This document shows positions 36,071-44,151 of a stretch of DNA of 64,000 nucleotides, piece by piece. Below the pieces are notes generated by a model. It saw only the letters and a list, made by a program, of their open reading frames with translations, did no database searches and was not told the origin of the DNA. The DNA is from Prochlorococcus sp. MIT 0604. Its GTDB lineage: Bacteria > Cyanobacteriota > Cyanobacteriia > PCC-6307 > Cyanobiaceae. Both the position numbers and the translations under genes were made by a program. Location of the stretch: contig NZ_CP007753.1 of assembly GCF_000757845.1 (NCBI RefSeq), forward strand, positions 1,240,001-1,304,000. Reading direction: 5' to 3'. Within the stretch, counting starts at the first letter, position 1. Each line of letters begins with the position of its first letter.

Positions 36071-36332
36071 AAAAAATTTTTTTACAATAAAATCAAATCT
36101 TGACTAATTTATAGTTAATTCCTCCATTGAGTTTTTATTATTTAGTAAATAAAGTAACATATTTAAATGTAAAGCCTTACAACAGACAGCTAATAAATTC
36201 TTAGAAAATTGAATTTTTAAAGATTACTCATTGCAGAGAACACATAATCATCCATATTTATTCCTTATTATCCATAACTTTTATTGTAGATTATTAATCC
36301 AACCAATTAATATAACTAGTTAAAAATCTTGA

Positions 36333-36405
36333 TGGAGCCAAGCGGACTCGAACCGCTGACCCCCTGCATGCCATGCAGGTGCTCTACCAGCTGAGCTATG
36401 GCCCC
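36333..36405 (-). tRNA. tRNA-Ala (GGC)
   Basis: A complete 73-nt cloverleaf on the minus strand. The acceptor stem begins GGGGCCA and pairs with TGGCTCC plus discriminator A. The D-arm contains AGCTCAGCTGGTAGAGC, the anticodon stem-loop is CCTGC-ATGGCAT-GCAGG with anticodon GGC, and the T-arm contains GGTTCGAGTCC. CCA is not encoded. Its 3' half is duplicated at 34321-34363, and a tyrosine recombinase starts 137 bp from its 5' end, so the gene is an integration hotspot. Confidence 0.97.
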
Positions 36406-36465
36406 AGATCGTTGTAATAGCAGTCATATCAATTAATCCTAGCATTTTCAAATTAAATCCCTGAT

Positions 36466-36485
36466 GTGCTTGATAGTGCTTGATA
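36466..36485. repeat. Tandem decamer between tRNA-Ala and integrase
   Basis: The 10-bp word GTGCTTGATA occurs twice in direct tandem and is followed by GTGG. It lies 60 bp beyond the tRNA 5' end and 56 bp before the integrase start. A helical-turn period fits cooperative protein binding, for example recombinase arm sites or excisionase sites. The second integrase locus has a comparable decamer array of different sequence. Confidence 0.6.
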
Positions 36486-36541
36486 GTGGCTAAATAACCA
36501 ATTCTGCGCCAGAATATGCGCCAAGGGAACTTAGACACAGT

Positions 36542-37831
36542 ATGGCTTCTACAGCAAAATGGGTATCAAATCTGCGCCAGAGTATAAAAAACACTTGCGG
36601 CACAGGTTGGTCAGTTAGAGGGAGGGAATCCAAGGGTAAATTACTAACCCAAGTAACTTTCCGATATCCAGATAATCAAGGTAGGACTGCGGCAAATGTG
36701 AACTTAGCTTGGAACGCTAAAAACACAACAAAAATTATAACAGCGGTGGAGGCTCTAAATGATTTAATGACGCAAAAAAACTTATCTCTGCAAAAAGCTG
36801 TTGAGTTAAGAATGGAACCAATCTCGCAAAATAAAGATAATAACTTTTCTACATGGGAAGCATTAAAAAATGATTATTTAAACGAAGAAAAGAAAAATCA
36901 TAGAGATACAACTACTAGAGATTTAGAGTTGAGATTATATAGATTTTTAGATTGTTTTAAACAAAAACCAATACCAAGAGATAGCGAAACTTTGTTCAAA
37001 AGATTTTATGATTTACATCTAATTAATATGCCATCAGGTGGTCAAGGAAGACGTAGAAATGTTGGAGATATTAGAGCATTTTTAAAATGGGCTGTTGAAG
37101 AAAAAGGTGCGCCTGATAGATGGTTTCCTATCAATACAAAATCTGCAAGTAAATATATTGGTATAGTTCCTAAAGGTCAAAAGAAGAGGGGCACAACACC
37201 CATTTCAACGAAAGATTTAGAATTGCTGTTGGAATCATTAGAACGTGATAAAGAGCATGGTATGAGGGCAATCTGCATACTATCAGCAGTATATGGAATA
37301 AGGGTTTCAGAGATAGCTCATATGGAAATAAAAGATGGAGTTGTGAAAGTAACAACGCTAAAACAAAATGCAAAAAATATGGAAAATCCTAATGTTTCTA
37401 CAAGAATTGTTGAGCCATTAAATTTGCCTAATTTACCAAATGAAGGACAAAGAATTGTAAGTTTATTAGAGAGTAAAAAATTAAAATTCCCAACAGTTAT
37501 TAACAGAGCTGTTGATAAAGCAAATGATGAAAATGGTTATAAAATTATCGGTGAAGTTTTTGCAAAAAAATTAAATAGATATTGGTATTGGAGACAATTA
37601 AAAATTGATAATCCTGATTATGTTGTTTACAGCATGAGACATTCTTTTGCGTGGAGGGGAAGCATGGAAGTTAAGCCAGCAATACCTTATAGAGTTTTAG
37701 CCTCCCTGATGGGTCACGACTTGCAAACTCACCTTCGTTATTACGGCGGTTGGTCAAAGGAGGAAGAAAATAAAAATGCAATGCTACTTGCGAACCAATC
37801 AGTAAATGCTCAATTAATTTCTAAAAAATGA
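36542..37831 (+). CDS. Tyrosine recombinase (integrase) next to tRNA-Ala
   Basis: The 429-residue protein has the catalytic residues of the phage-integrase family. The first arginine is in LSAVYGIRVSEIAHME (about residue 260), the H-x-x-R-like box is YSMRHSFAWRG (about 363), and LMGHDLQTHLRYYGGW provides the late histidine and the tyrosine nucleophile at about residue 400. The N-terminal 200 residues would hold arm-binding and core-binding domains. The ATG lies 137 bp from the tRNA 5' end and the gene reads away from it. It should catalyse site-specific insertion and, with the HTH protein downstream, excision. It is a distant relative of the integrase at 50337; both share an early CGTGWxV segment. 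Confidence 0.92.
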   Translation: MASTAKWVSNLRQSIKNTCGTGWSVRGRESKGKLLTQVTFRYPDNQGRTAANVNLAWNAKNTTKIITAVEALNDLMTQKNLSLQKAVELRMEPISQNKDNNFSTWEALKNDYLNEEKKNHRDTTTRDLELRLYRFLDCFKQKPIPRDSETLFKRFYDLHLINMPSGGQGRRRNVGDIRAFLKWAVEEKGAPDRWFPINTKSASKYIGIVPKGQKKRGTTPISTKDLELLLESLERDKEHGMRAICILSAVYGIRVSEIAHMEIKDGVVKVTTLKQNAKNMENPNVSTRIVEPLNLPNLPNEGQRIVSLLESKKLKFPTVINRAVDKANDENGYKIIGEVFAKKLNRYWYWRQLKIDNPDYVVYSMRHSFAWRGSMEVKPAIPYRVLASLMGHDLQTHLRYYGGWSKEEENKNAMLLANQSVNAQLISKK

Positions 37832-37974
37832 TGCACTTGCTGGCACCTGATTAAGTGTTAAGATCTATTTAATTAAATGCTAAGGCACGTCCCTGTTCAT
37901 TGGGTGCAGGCTCACCTGAATGTAAGTTTTAAGGATTTACAAGTCGTATTTTCTAATTTTCTTGAGGCGACATT

Positions 37975-38175
37975 ATGACAGTCAAAATTAATAATAGAAG
38001 GTTTAGAAGTCCTAAAGGTAAGAAAGATTTAACTATTCTTCCTAATGCCGAATTTGTTATAAATTGTCGTGCTAATGGTACTGCGCCAAAAGCATGGGAA
38101 GTTCGTTTACCTTCTAGTATTAAAGCTGCCATTAGTGAGCTTGAAATAGAAAAAGAAAAGAAAGCTAAGAAATAA
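37975..38175 (+). CDS. Small basic protein of the element
   Basis: A 66-residue lysine-rich protein (KINNRRFRSPKGKKDLTILP at the start, EIEKEKKAKK at the end) with a central CRANGTAPKAWEVRLPSSIK segment. A GAGG ribosome-binding site precedes the ATG. It lies 143 bp after the integrase and 27 bp before the HTH gene, so it probably belongs to the same transcription unit. The basic character suggests nucleic-acid binding. No family is recognised. Confidence 0.6.
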   Translation: MTVKINNRRFRSPKGKKDLTILPNAEFVINCRANGTAPKAWEVRLPSSIKAAISELEIEKEKKAKK

Positions 38176-38202
38176 TCTTTAAAACACAGGAGGTGTTTCA
38201 AA

Positions 38203-38457
38203 ATGGTAGAGCTATTGCTCAAGACTGCTGATGCAGCCCGTTATCTTGGTGTATCGGTACAATCGCTTAGACGATATAGAGATGTTAAAGGTGGTTTCCT
38301 AGCAGAGAATGAAGATTGGTTCTCTGGTGCATTTGAAAACAGTCCTATTAGATGGAATGTTGAAAATTGCAAGGAAGCATTTTCTAAAAGGCGTAAAGGT
38401 TTCACAAATTTAAAAAGAAACCAAGAAGCCAAAAAAATATTGAAGCAGGTTTCATAA
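38203..38457 (+). CDS. Excisionase/MerR-like HTH protein
   Basis: An 84-residue protein whose first 30 residues form a winged-helix DNA-binding unit, LKTADAARYLGVSVQSLRRY, the pattern of MerR-type and excisionase (Xis/AlpA-like) proteins. A tryptophan-rich middle (ENEDWFSGAFENSPIRWNVE) and a basic tail follow. AGGAGGTG lies 9 bp upstream of the ATG, the strongest ribosome-binding site in the module. Position between integrase and replication genes suggests it controls excision direction or replication-gene expression. The exact role is inferred. Confidence 0.75.
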   Translation: MVELLLKTADAARYLGVSVQSLRRYRDVKGGFLAENEDWFSGAFENSPIRWNVENCKEAFSKRRKGFTNLKRNQEAKKILKQVS

Positions 38458-38461
38458 AAAA

Positions 38462-39439
38462 ATGGCCTACTTGAATAAAAAAGCGACCATAGGGGCTATA
38501 ACTACCCCTATTTTAACTTCAAAATCTGACTCCCTGCATATTTTGCAGATAGTCAAAGACCTCAAACATCAACCTATAACTGGTGTTACAGATGATGAAA
38601 TACTATTAAGGGCGCGAAATCTGTCGCAATTAGAGGCGTTTAGTGGTTTTCTTCCAATTAGAAAAGGTACTAAAAAACCAATGGTTTCTTCTTGGGGAGA
38701 TGAATATCTTTCATTAGAAAAAGCACTCTCTTACAAACCAGCTGCACTTGCAGTTTTTAGTCCTTACTTTTTAAGTCTAGATTATGACAAAGAATCTGCT
38801 CTTGATTTTGTAGCTGCAAGGGGAATTGATTTTACTTTTCCTACTTGGCATATCAGAAGAACAGACAAGTTATGGAGATACAAGCAAGTATTCCTCGTAA
38901 CTGATGAAATGCTTGATGAATTACCAAACAGGTCAATTAAAAGAACTACTAATTATTTAAAAACTGGGCTTGATGTTTTTTGTAGCAAAAAATCTTACAT
39001 TCTTTGTGATGGAGAACATCAAGATGGTGAAGGTAATTATTATTCCCCTGGTGGATTAGATGTTTCTGATCTACAACATCCTCCGAAGGAAGTTTGGGAT
39101 TTAATACTAGAAATTGCAGAGTTACAACGTCACGATAAATCAAGTTCTAAAACTTATAACAACACTAAATCCAAGAAATTATATCCTTGTCCAATTTGTG
39201 GCAGAGATAAAAATCATTGGTGTTTTGAAAATGACAATGGCCTAATCCATTGCATGAATGGTCAAACTTTTAGTGCTGAGAAAAAACATGGAACTTTAAA
39301 GATTGGTGATGTTGTTGATGGCTATGCCTTAGTAGCTCAAATCTCAACTTGCAATACTTTCGCAGTTCATAAACCTATAACCAAACGTATCTATAACCCA
39401 CGTCCATTAAACAGGAGACAGGCAAGTGTCCAAAGATAA
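38462..39439 (+). CDS. Primase/polymerase-like protein with zinc finger
   Basis: The 325-residue protein has an N-terminal part resembling the archaeo-eukaryotic primase/polymerase fold: FLPIRKGTKKPMVSSWGDEY around residue 60, then AVFSPYFLSLDYDKESALDF around residue 100 with acidic metal-site residues, and a tryptophan-rich WHIRRTDKLWRYKQVF segment. At residues 242-264 a zinc finger (CPICGRDKNHWC and IHC) resembles primase-type DNA-binding fingers. It likely makes primers for element replication. It starts 4 bp after the HTH gene and overlaps the helicase gene by 14 bp. Confidence 0.65.
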   Translation: MAYLNKKATIGAITTPILTSKSDSLHILQIVKDLKHQPITGVTDDEILLRARNLSQLEAFSGFLPIRKGTKKPMVSSWGDEYLSLEKALSYKPAALAVFSPYFLSLDYDKESALDFVAARGIDFTFPTWHIRRTDKLWRYKQVFLVTDEMLDELPNRSIKRTTNYLKTGLDVFCSKKSYILCDGEHQDGEGNYYSPGGLDVSDLQHPPKEVWDLILEIAELQRHDKSSSKTYNNTKSKKLYPCPICGRDKNHWCFENDNGLIHCMNGQTFSAEKKHGTLKIGDVVDGYALVAQISTCNTFAVHKPITKRIYNPRPLNRRQASVQR

Positions 39440-40751
39440 AAACCGAGAAAGTCGAACTCCAGAAGACATTAAAAACTTTGCAAAATTAGTAGAAACTGCA
39501 AAGGGATTAATTGAAGCTAAAACTCCAGTTTTTCAAAGAAATACCTTAATAAGGTGTGCTGGTAGAGATTTAGGTTTACTACTAAATGAAACTGCAATCT
39601 TTGGAATATTAGGTAAAGCCCGAAGGGAAATAGAAGGCACACATGATGGATACCTTCCTGATAAAAAAATCAAAGTTCCTAAAACAAAATGGCTATGGGA
39701 AGATTTAATTTCTGAAGGTAATGTATCTCTCGTTGTTGCATTACCAAAAGTTGGTAAATCTTCTTTAATTGGTGCTTTCTTAGGTGCAATGAGCAGAGGT
39801 AATTCTGAATACCTTGGAAAACAAATTACATCTAAAGCAAAACCTATTTATATATTAGGAACTGACCAACCAATTACAGATTGGGCAGAAATTTTAATTC
39901 CTGTTGGTTTGATGAAAAAAACCGCAGAAGATGAAGTTGAGCTAGTTCATCCCTTAAAAAGGCTATGGACTATGGACAGGCCAATTACATTAACTGAAGA
40001 AAGTATTGAACAAATACATAATCTTGCAGTTGAAGAGCCTAATTCAATTTTTGTTTTAGATGCTTTTGCAAGTTTGATCTCAGGATTAGGTCTTGATGAG
40101 AATCATGTTGATGCTGTCGAACCAGTACGAATGTTATGCGAGGCACTTGCAGGTACAGGTGCAACTATAGTTTTGCTACATCATGCAAGTGGTACTAACT
40201 CCAATGAAAGAGCAGTTAAAGCAAGTAGAGGCACTAAAGCATTACCAGCATTGGCCTCAAATATTATTAATTTATCTTGGTTACTTCCAGATGATAAAAC
40301 TGATAATAGAATTGCTGTTACTACTCAGGGGCGAAGCTCTAAACCTGTAGATATGGTTATTGAGCAAACTGATCGGGCTGTTTGGAGAAACCTTGGCAGT
40401 AGTGCAGAGATTAATGAAGAACTAAAACTAGAAAAAGTTGAAAGTAAATTAAATGATCGACAAAATCTGGTTTTAACTCTAGTTAATTCCCTAACACCTC
40501 ATTGGCCTATTGATTCATTAAATGTAAGCAAACAACTTGCTGATGAATTTAGCAATCAACATGGCAAAGTAAGTGCGTTATCAACTCTTAATCAATTATA
40601 TAAAAAAGGGTTAATTAAAAAACGCTCTTTTTGTACTGAAAATAGAGGAAAAGTTGCAGGTTTTTATCCAAGAAGCTGGGCTACTTGTCATTCAATATCA
40701 GATGAAAATTTTGAATGTTTGCAAAACTATTTCAAAAAAACTGATATTTAA
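39426..40751 (+). CDS. RepA-like RecA-fold replicative helicase
   Basis: A 441-residue ATPase. The Walker A motif is VVALPKVGKSSLIGAF around residue 103, Walker B is SIFVLDAFASLISGLG around residue 207, and TIVLLHHASGTNSNERAVKA matches the sensor/DNA-binding H-x-x-K region of RepA/RSF1010-type hexameric helicases and of AAA_25 proteins. The C-terminal 90 residues (from LNDRQNLVLTLVNSLT) look like a winged-helix domain. GTG at 39426 is the start. With the upstream primase-like protein it forms a minimal replication initiation pair. Confidence 0.8.
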   Translation: MSKDKNRESRTPEDIKNFAKLVETAKGLIEAKTPVFQRNTLIRCAGRDLGLLLNETAIFGILGKARREIEGTHDGYLPDKKIKVPKTKWLWEDLISEGNVSLVVALPKVGKSSLIGAFLGAMSRGNSEYLGKQITSKAKPIYILGTDQPITDWAEILIPVGLMKKTAEDEVELVHPLKRLWTMDRPITLTEESIEQIHNLAVEEPNSIFVLDAFASLISGLGLDENHVDAVEPVRMLCEALAGTGATIVLLHHASGTNSNERAVKASRGTKALPALASNIINLSWLLPDDKTDNRIAVTTQGRSSKPVDMVIEQTDRAVWRNLGSSAEINEELKLEKVESKLNDRQNLVLTLVNSLTPHWPIDSLNVSKQLADEFSNQHGKVSALSTLNQLYKKGLIKKRSFCTENRGKVAGFYPRSWATCHSISDENFECLQNYFKKTDI

Positions 40752-40799
40752 AACTCAAATGTTTGAGTTTATAGAGGGGGTATCAAAAACCCCCTTTTT
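40751..40799 (+). terminator. Double hairpin terminator after the replication module
   Basis: A 9-bp perfect stem (AAACTCAAA / TTTGAGTTT) at 40751-40770 abuts the helicase stop. A GGGGG/CCCCC hairpin at 40776-40794 follows directly and ends in a T-run. The second structure is a standard intrinsic terminator for the plus-strand transcript. Confidence 0.85.
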
Positions 40800-41223
40800 A
40801 TCCTTTTCACCCTTTAGCAGAAATTTATATAAAAGCGTAAATAGGGTAAATAGGCATTATTTGGAGAGGTGCACCTAACTTTTATGAGATGTGAATTTTA
40901 TCCTAACTGCAGCCCCAATTTGACTTAAACCAAAACCTTTTACCTTCCAGTGAATACATATAAACGTATCAGTTATCGTAATGGCGCTAAAAATTATGAT
41001 TAAGATTAATTTCAGACTATCTGAACTTTCTTCAATGTGCTTAGACAATGAATGAGTCCAGCTAATACGCCAGAATTATATAAAAAATTTAGATTGATGG
41101 AAAGAGATAGAAACCAAAAAAATTAGTAATGTAGCTGAATAGAATTAAATTCTGAATGATTTTACGAAATATTAATTTGATTGACAGTCGATCTACAATA
41201 AGATTAAAAAAGCAGTTTTAATT
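40800..41223. other. Noncoding stretch behind the terminator
   Basis: This stretch of about 420 bp has no convincing gene; the longest frames are under 30 codons. A perfect 10-bp palindrome, AGGTGCACCT, lies at 40867-40876. It probably contains the promoter for the lipoprotein gene at 41224. Confidence 0.4.
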
Positions 41224-41568
41224 GTGAGAAAAATTTTTTTCCTAGTAGTTATATTATCTCTCTTATCATCATGCAGTAATGATGAAGACCTCTATATCAC
41301 AAATGAAGAGGCTCTTTTTTCTTTAACCTCAGAAAATGCTTTAAAAATTTGCGGAGGAAAGTCTCGTATATTAGAAAATGAGAATGAGGAAATTATAAAA
41401 ATTGAGATAAACGATTCGGATAATGGTACCGATAAATTTGTTAAATTTACAGTCGTAGAAACTGATAAAAAAGGAGGAAAGTATAGAATTATCAACTGCA
41501 TCCCAAAACAGGATCCACAAGATTCAATTATTAAAACTATTAAGACAAATTATCAACTTAATCCATAG
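41224..41568 (+). CDS. Small lipoprotein
   Basis: A 114-residue protein with a type II signal peptide: MRKIFFLVVILSLLSSCSND, a basic start, a hydrophobic core and the lipobox L-S-S-C with Cys17. The mature part is hydrophilic and acidic, with two further cysteines (KICGGKS; IINCIPK) that could form a disulfide. GTG is the start. No family is recognised. It may alter the cell surface of the element's host, as lipoproteins of prophages often do, but nothing here proves that. Confidence 0.65.
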   Translation: MRKIFFLVVILSLLSSCSNDEDLYITNEEALFSLTSENALKICGGKSRILENENEEIIKIEINDSDNGTDKFVKFTVVETDKKGGKYRIINCIPKQDPQDSIIKTIKTNYQLNP

Positions 41569-41736
41569 TTAATGAAAAGCTTAGTACTATCTTCCAACTA
41601 CTAGCTGAACTTGCTTTACCTACTTGCCATTAGTGTAAGTAAAATTCCTAAAATATCTGATTTAGATTTGTTATTGAAAGAGGGATAAAAATATGATTTT
41701 GCCAAACATTTTGGAATTACCAATAATGGATAGTTG

Positions 41737-41924
41737 AACCCTCCATCATGGAAGGTTGCTAGCACTAACCCTCCATCCTTAAATACTTCTACTCATCTGG
41801 GAACTAAAAACTCTATGGAAGGTATGGAAGGTTCAAACACTAAAAATAGTTTTAAAAACAAAAAAGATTTTATCTATATAAAAGAAAAAAGAAAGAAAAC
41901 CCTCCATACCCTCCAACCCTCCAT
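41737..41924. repeat. Cluster of AACCCTCCAT repeats in both orientations
   Basis: The word AACCCTCCAT or a one-base variant occurs at 41737, 41767, 41898, about 41907 and 41915. Its near-complement ATGGAAGGT(T) occurs at 41748, 41815 and 41824. The first pair forms a 21-bp inverted repeat at 41737-41757. The repeats keep a 90-codon frame (41734-42006) open, but its translation is low-complexity at the repeats and I do not call it a gene. Such arrays are typical of iteron-type origins or multi-site operators. Confidence 0.75.
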
Positions 41925-42120
41925 AATTGATATAGAGCTAGCAGTAGGTTCAGCATGGGATACAGGGTCAGATGATGATCCACATTGGGATACTCTTCTA
42001 GAGTAGGAGCATTCTGTTTAGTATGGATCGATTGAGAAAATAAACTTTTTCCAGAACGGCGGTTAAATCGGTTAAAAATAAAAAAATAACAAAATGAGAC
42101 TCATTTGAGATTAGGCAGGT

Positions 42121-42291
42121 GTTCCCACGTTCCCGATGTTCCCACCTTTGTACCAAACTTACCTCGCGTTATAGTTATCCCCCTATATTCCATATATATA
42201 CTATTACTATATATATAATATACTAGGAACATATATATAGTAGTTATAGAGTGGATTTTGAGCGTTCCCGAAGGTAGGAACAGTAAGGAAC
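42121..42291. repeat. Cluster of GTTCCC repeats around AT-rich core
   Basis: GTTCCC occurs at 42121, 42129, 42138 and 42264. Its complement GGAAC occurs at about 42226, 42277 and 42287. Between the two groups is a very AT-rich core with long alternating TA runs (about 42189-42240). Inverted short repeats flanking an AT-rich core are what one expects at a replication origin or a cooperative regulatory site. No gene is visible here. Confidence 0.65.
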
Positions 42292-42497
42292 ATCATTTAG
42301 ATCTTAAAAACCACACCAATTAAGTGATCTCTTTACTCTTTTCTATTTTCTATTTTCTTATACTATCGCATTGCTAATTACAAGGTTATGAATAAATACT
42401 TATTACTTATGTATATGAGAAATTATATTATTGCACTTGCCTATTCCAAAATAAATAGAAATAATTACACCAAAGATCTTTCAACTTAATAAATCTT

Positions 42498-42578
42498 GTG
42501 AAAGACTTTCTCAAAGAATTTATTTTACATGTTATTGGTAGCGGTATAGGTGGATATTTTCTTTTACGTAATCAATAA
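42498..42578 (+). CDS. Possible 26-residue membrane peptide
   Basis: A GTG-started frame of 26 codons encodes MKDFLKEFILHVIGSGIGGY and then FLLRNQ: a charged start followed by one short hydrophobic, glycine-rich helix. It lies in an otherwise empty 500-bp stretch between the GTTCCC cluster and the secreted protein gene. There is no clear ribosome-binding site, so it may be chance. Confidence 0.2.
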   Translation: MKDFLKEFILHVIGSGIGGYFLLRNQ

Positions 42579-42789
42579 TTCAACTCTTAATATATTACAG
42601 AACAAAATAACTCAATCAAGAGTTTTGAATGATAAAGAATTAACCACTTTGGCCTTGTTATGAATAATCTAATTGAATTTGAGAGAAATAAATACTTAAA
42701 ACAAAATTCTCATTGGAATATAAAATCAATATTAAATAACCTAGATTAACTAGTAATTAGATGTTTAATAAAATGGTTATAAATTAATT

Positions 42790-42984
42790 ATGAAAAACTT
42801 TATTTCTTTTATTGCTTTTGTTCTTTTATTTTTTGCACCTAATTTCGTATTAGGTTGCTCTGAACATCACGCTAAAAAAGAATTGTATGACACAAAAGAA
42901 CAGGCAGAAAAAGAAGCTATTAAATCTGGTTGTGAAGGAGCACATAAAATGGGCAATCAGTGGATTCCATGCAATAGAAATTAA
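42790..42984 (+). CDS. Small secreted DUF3721-like protein
   Basis: A 64-residue protein with a signal peptide (KNFISFIAFVLLFFAPNFVL, then GCSEHH) and a mature part whose C-terminus GCEGAHKMGNQWIPC has the G-A-H-x-M-G-x-x-W-x-P-C pattern that I associate with the picocyanobacterial family DUF3721. The preceding YDTKEQAEKEAIKSG stretch is also typical. Two cysteines flanking the AHKMG motif may pair or bind metal in the periplasm. Function is unknown. A related frame lies at 45346 on the opposite strand. Confidence 0.7.
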   Translation: MKNFISFIAFVLLFFAPNFVLGCSEHHAKKELYDTKEQAEKEAIKSGCEGAHKMGNQWIPCNRN

Positions 42985-43087
42985 TGAAATAGAGATTTTA
43001 AAAAGAATCATTTATAATATACAGATTATGTAGCTCACAAAATATATACTTTTCTAATTGTTCTAAACATTTTATTCACGAGTTATT

Positions 43088-43582
43088 TTGAAATCGACCA
43101 AAAAAACTTTCAAAAATATAATTTTTGTTTATATAATCTTTGTAATACAATTATTTTCCAGACCTGCTTTTGCTTGTATTGAAGGTATGACTTGGGGTAT
43201 GGATTTATCCAGCGTTGAAAATCATCTTGGCGTAATGTTAAATCCAATTAAAAACACTCAGAAAGAAGATCTTTATGAAGTTAAAGATTTCAAAATGAGT
43301 GATCTACCTGTTTTAAGTCTCAAACTTCGAATTAAAAATGAGGAGGGTTTAAAGCAAATTGCTTATGAAATTGATTATGAAAATATGACGGAAGTTCTAG
43401 CAGGATTAAGAAATCGTTTTGGCTCTCCTATTGGAACAAGTGAAATAGTAGATGGAAATGAGCCGCAACAGCAATGGATATGGCATACTGGCGTTGATGT
43501 GATTACAGCAATTAAATCTGATAAAAGACCTTTTATTCTCTCATATAAGCCCTCTCTTTTAGACCCTTCTTTTCTTGGTTAA
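43088..43582 (+). CDS. Secreted protein of unknown function
   Basis: A 164-residue protein with a basic N-terminus and a signal helix (NIIFVYIIFVIQLFSRPAFA), probably cleaved before CIEGMTWGMD. The mature part starts with GMTWGMDLSSVENHLG, resembling the start of periplasmic repeat domains in which W-G-x-S/T precedes an amphipathic helix, and ends in IWHTGVDVITAIKSDKRPFI. TTG at 43088 is the start. It sits 105 bp upstream of cytochrome c6. No function is assigned. Confidence 0.6.
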   Translation: MKSTKKTFKNIIFVYIIFVIQLFSRPAFACIEGMTWGMDLSSVENHLGVMLNPIKNTQKEDLYEVKDFKMSDLPVLSLKLRIKNEEGLKQIAYEIDYENMTEVLAGLRNRFGSPIGTSEIVDGNEPQQQWIWHTGVDVITAIKSDKRPFILSYKPSLLDPSFLG

Positions 43583-43687
43583 ACTTAAAACAAAAAAGTC
43601 TAGCAAAACTAGAATATATAGAAATGTTTAAAAATCTTATCCCTCATTAAATAAAATTGTATAACTGAGTTACACGGAATATTTCTT

Positions 43688-44017
43688 ATGAAAAATCTAT
43701 TTATTATTTTTCTCGTTACTTGCATTTTCTTATCAGCCACCAAATCAGCAAAAGCCGATGGGAGATCCATTTTTAATTCAAATTGTGCTGCTTGCCATTT
43801 AGCTGGTGGAAATGCCGTCAATCCAGAAAAAACACTTCAACAGAATGCTTTAAAACAATATCTTGCTAATTACTCAACAGATGGAGAAGCTGCGATAATT
43901 ACTCAGGTAACCAATGGAAAAGGTGCTATGCCTCCATTTAGCGATCGATTAAATAGTTTTGAGATCTCCGAAGTTTCCTCTTATGTCGAGGCAATGTCAA
44001 TAGAGGGTTGGAGTTGA
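43688..44017 (+). CDS. petJ: Cytochrome c6 (photosynthetic electron carrier)
   Basis: A 109-residue c-type cytochrome. The signal peptide occupies about residues 1-23, with likely cleavage at SAKA-DG directing the protein to the thylakoid lumen or periplasm. The haem site is CAACH (Cys33, Cys36, His37) and the axial methionine is Met81 in GKGAMPPF, the conserved cytochrome c6 context. It carries electrons from cytochrome b6f to photosystem I or a terminal oxidase. Length is normal. Its position among element and relic genes is unusual for a photosynthesis gene, so it could be an accessory copy. Confidence 0.9.
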   Translation: MKNLFIIFLVTCIFLSATKSAKADGRSIFNSNCAACHLAGGNAVNPEKTLQQNALKQYLANYSTDGEAAIITQVTNGKGAMPPFSDRLNSFEISEVSSYVEAMSIEGWS

Positions 44018-44151
44018 TCGTATTAAACAATTAATCAAAGGATATTAACCAACTTTCTTTGTTATTCTAAGGGGAGTTATAAATTTTAACATGCCATAAT
44101 TTTTAAGAATTATCTAAAAAATTATACAATCTGCCTTTTCAATAACTGTAG

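Larger units (their letters stand above)
36333..42300. mobile_element. tRNA-Ala-anchored integrative element core (tycheposon-like)
   Basis: The left boundary is the tRNA-Ala gene; the right boundary is uncertain. The ordered content is a tyrosine recombinase, a small ORF, an excisionase-like HTH protein, a primase/polymerase-like protein with a zinc finger, a RecA-fold helicase, a strong terminator, a lipoprotein and two clusters of short repeats. Integration plus self-replication genes without capsid genes is the layout of phage satellites and of the Prochlorococcus elements called tycheposons. Gene composition is visibly less AT-rich than in the neighbouring polysaccharide island. No second tRNA-Ala core is visible to the right within the window, so the element may be incomplete or its end eroded. 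Confidence 0.7.

Noticed and set aside
36320-36538. 72-codon minus-strand frame covering the tRNA-Ala gene
   Set aside because: Most of it is the translated tRNA and its flanks; a functional tRNA explains the sequence.
41734-42006. 90-codon frame (NPPSWKVASTNPPSL...)
   Set aside because: It is kept open by the AACCCTCCAT repeats, has no proper start or ribosome-binding site, and its translation is dominated by repeat-derived words. I list the DNA repeats instead.
41737-42291. CRISPR array
   Set aside because: Repeats are only 6-10 bp, irregularly spaced and in both orientations; no cas genes are present.
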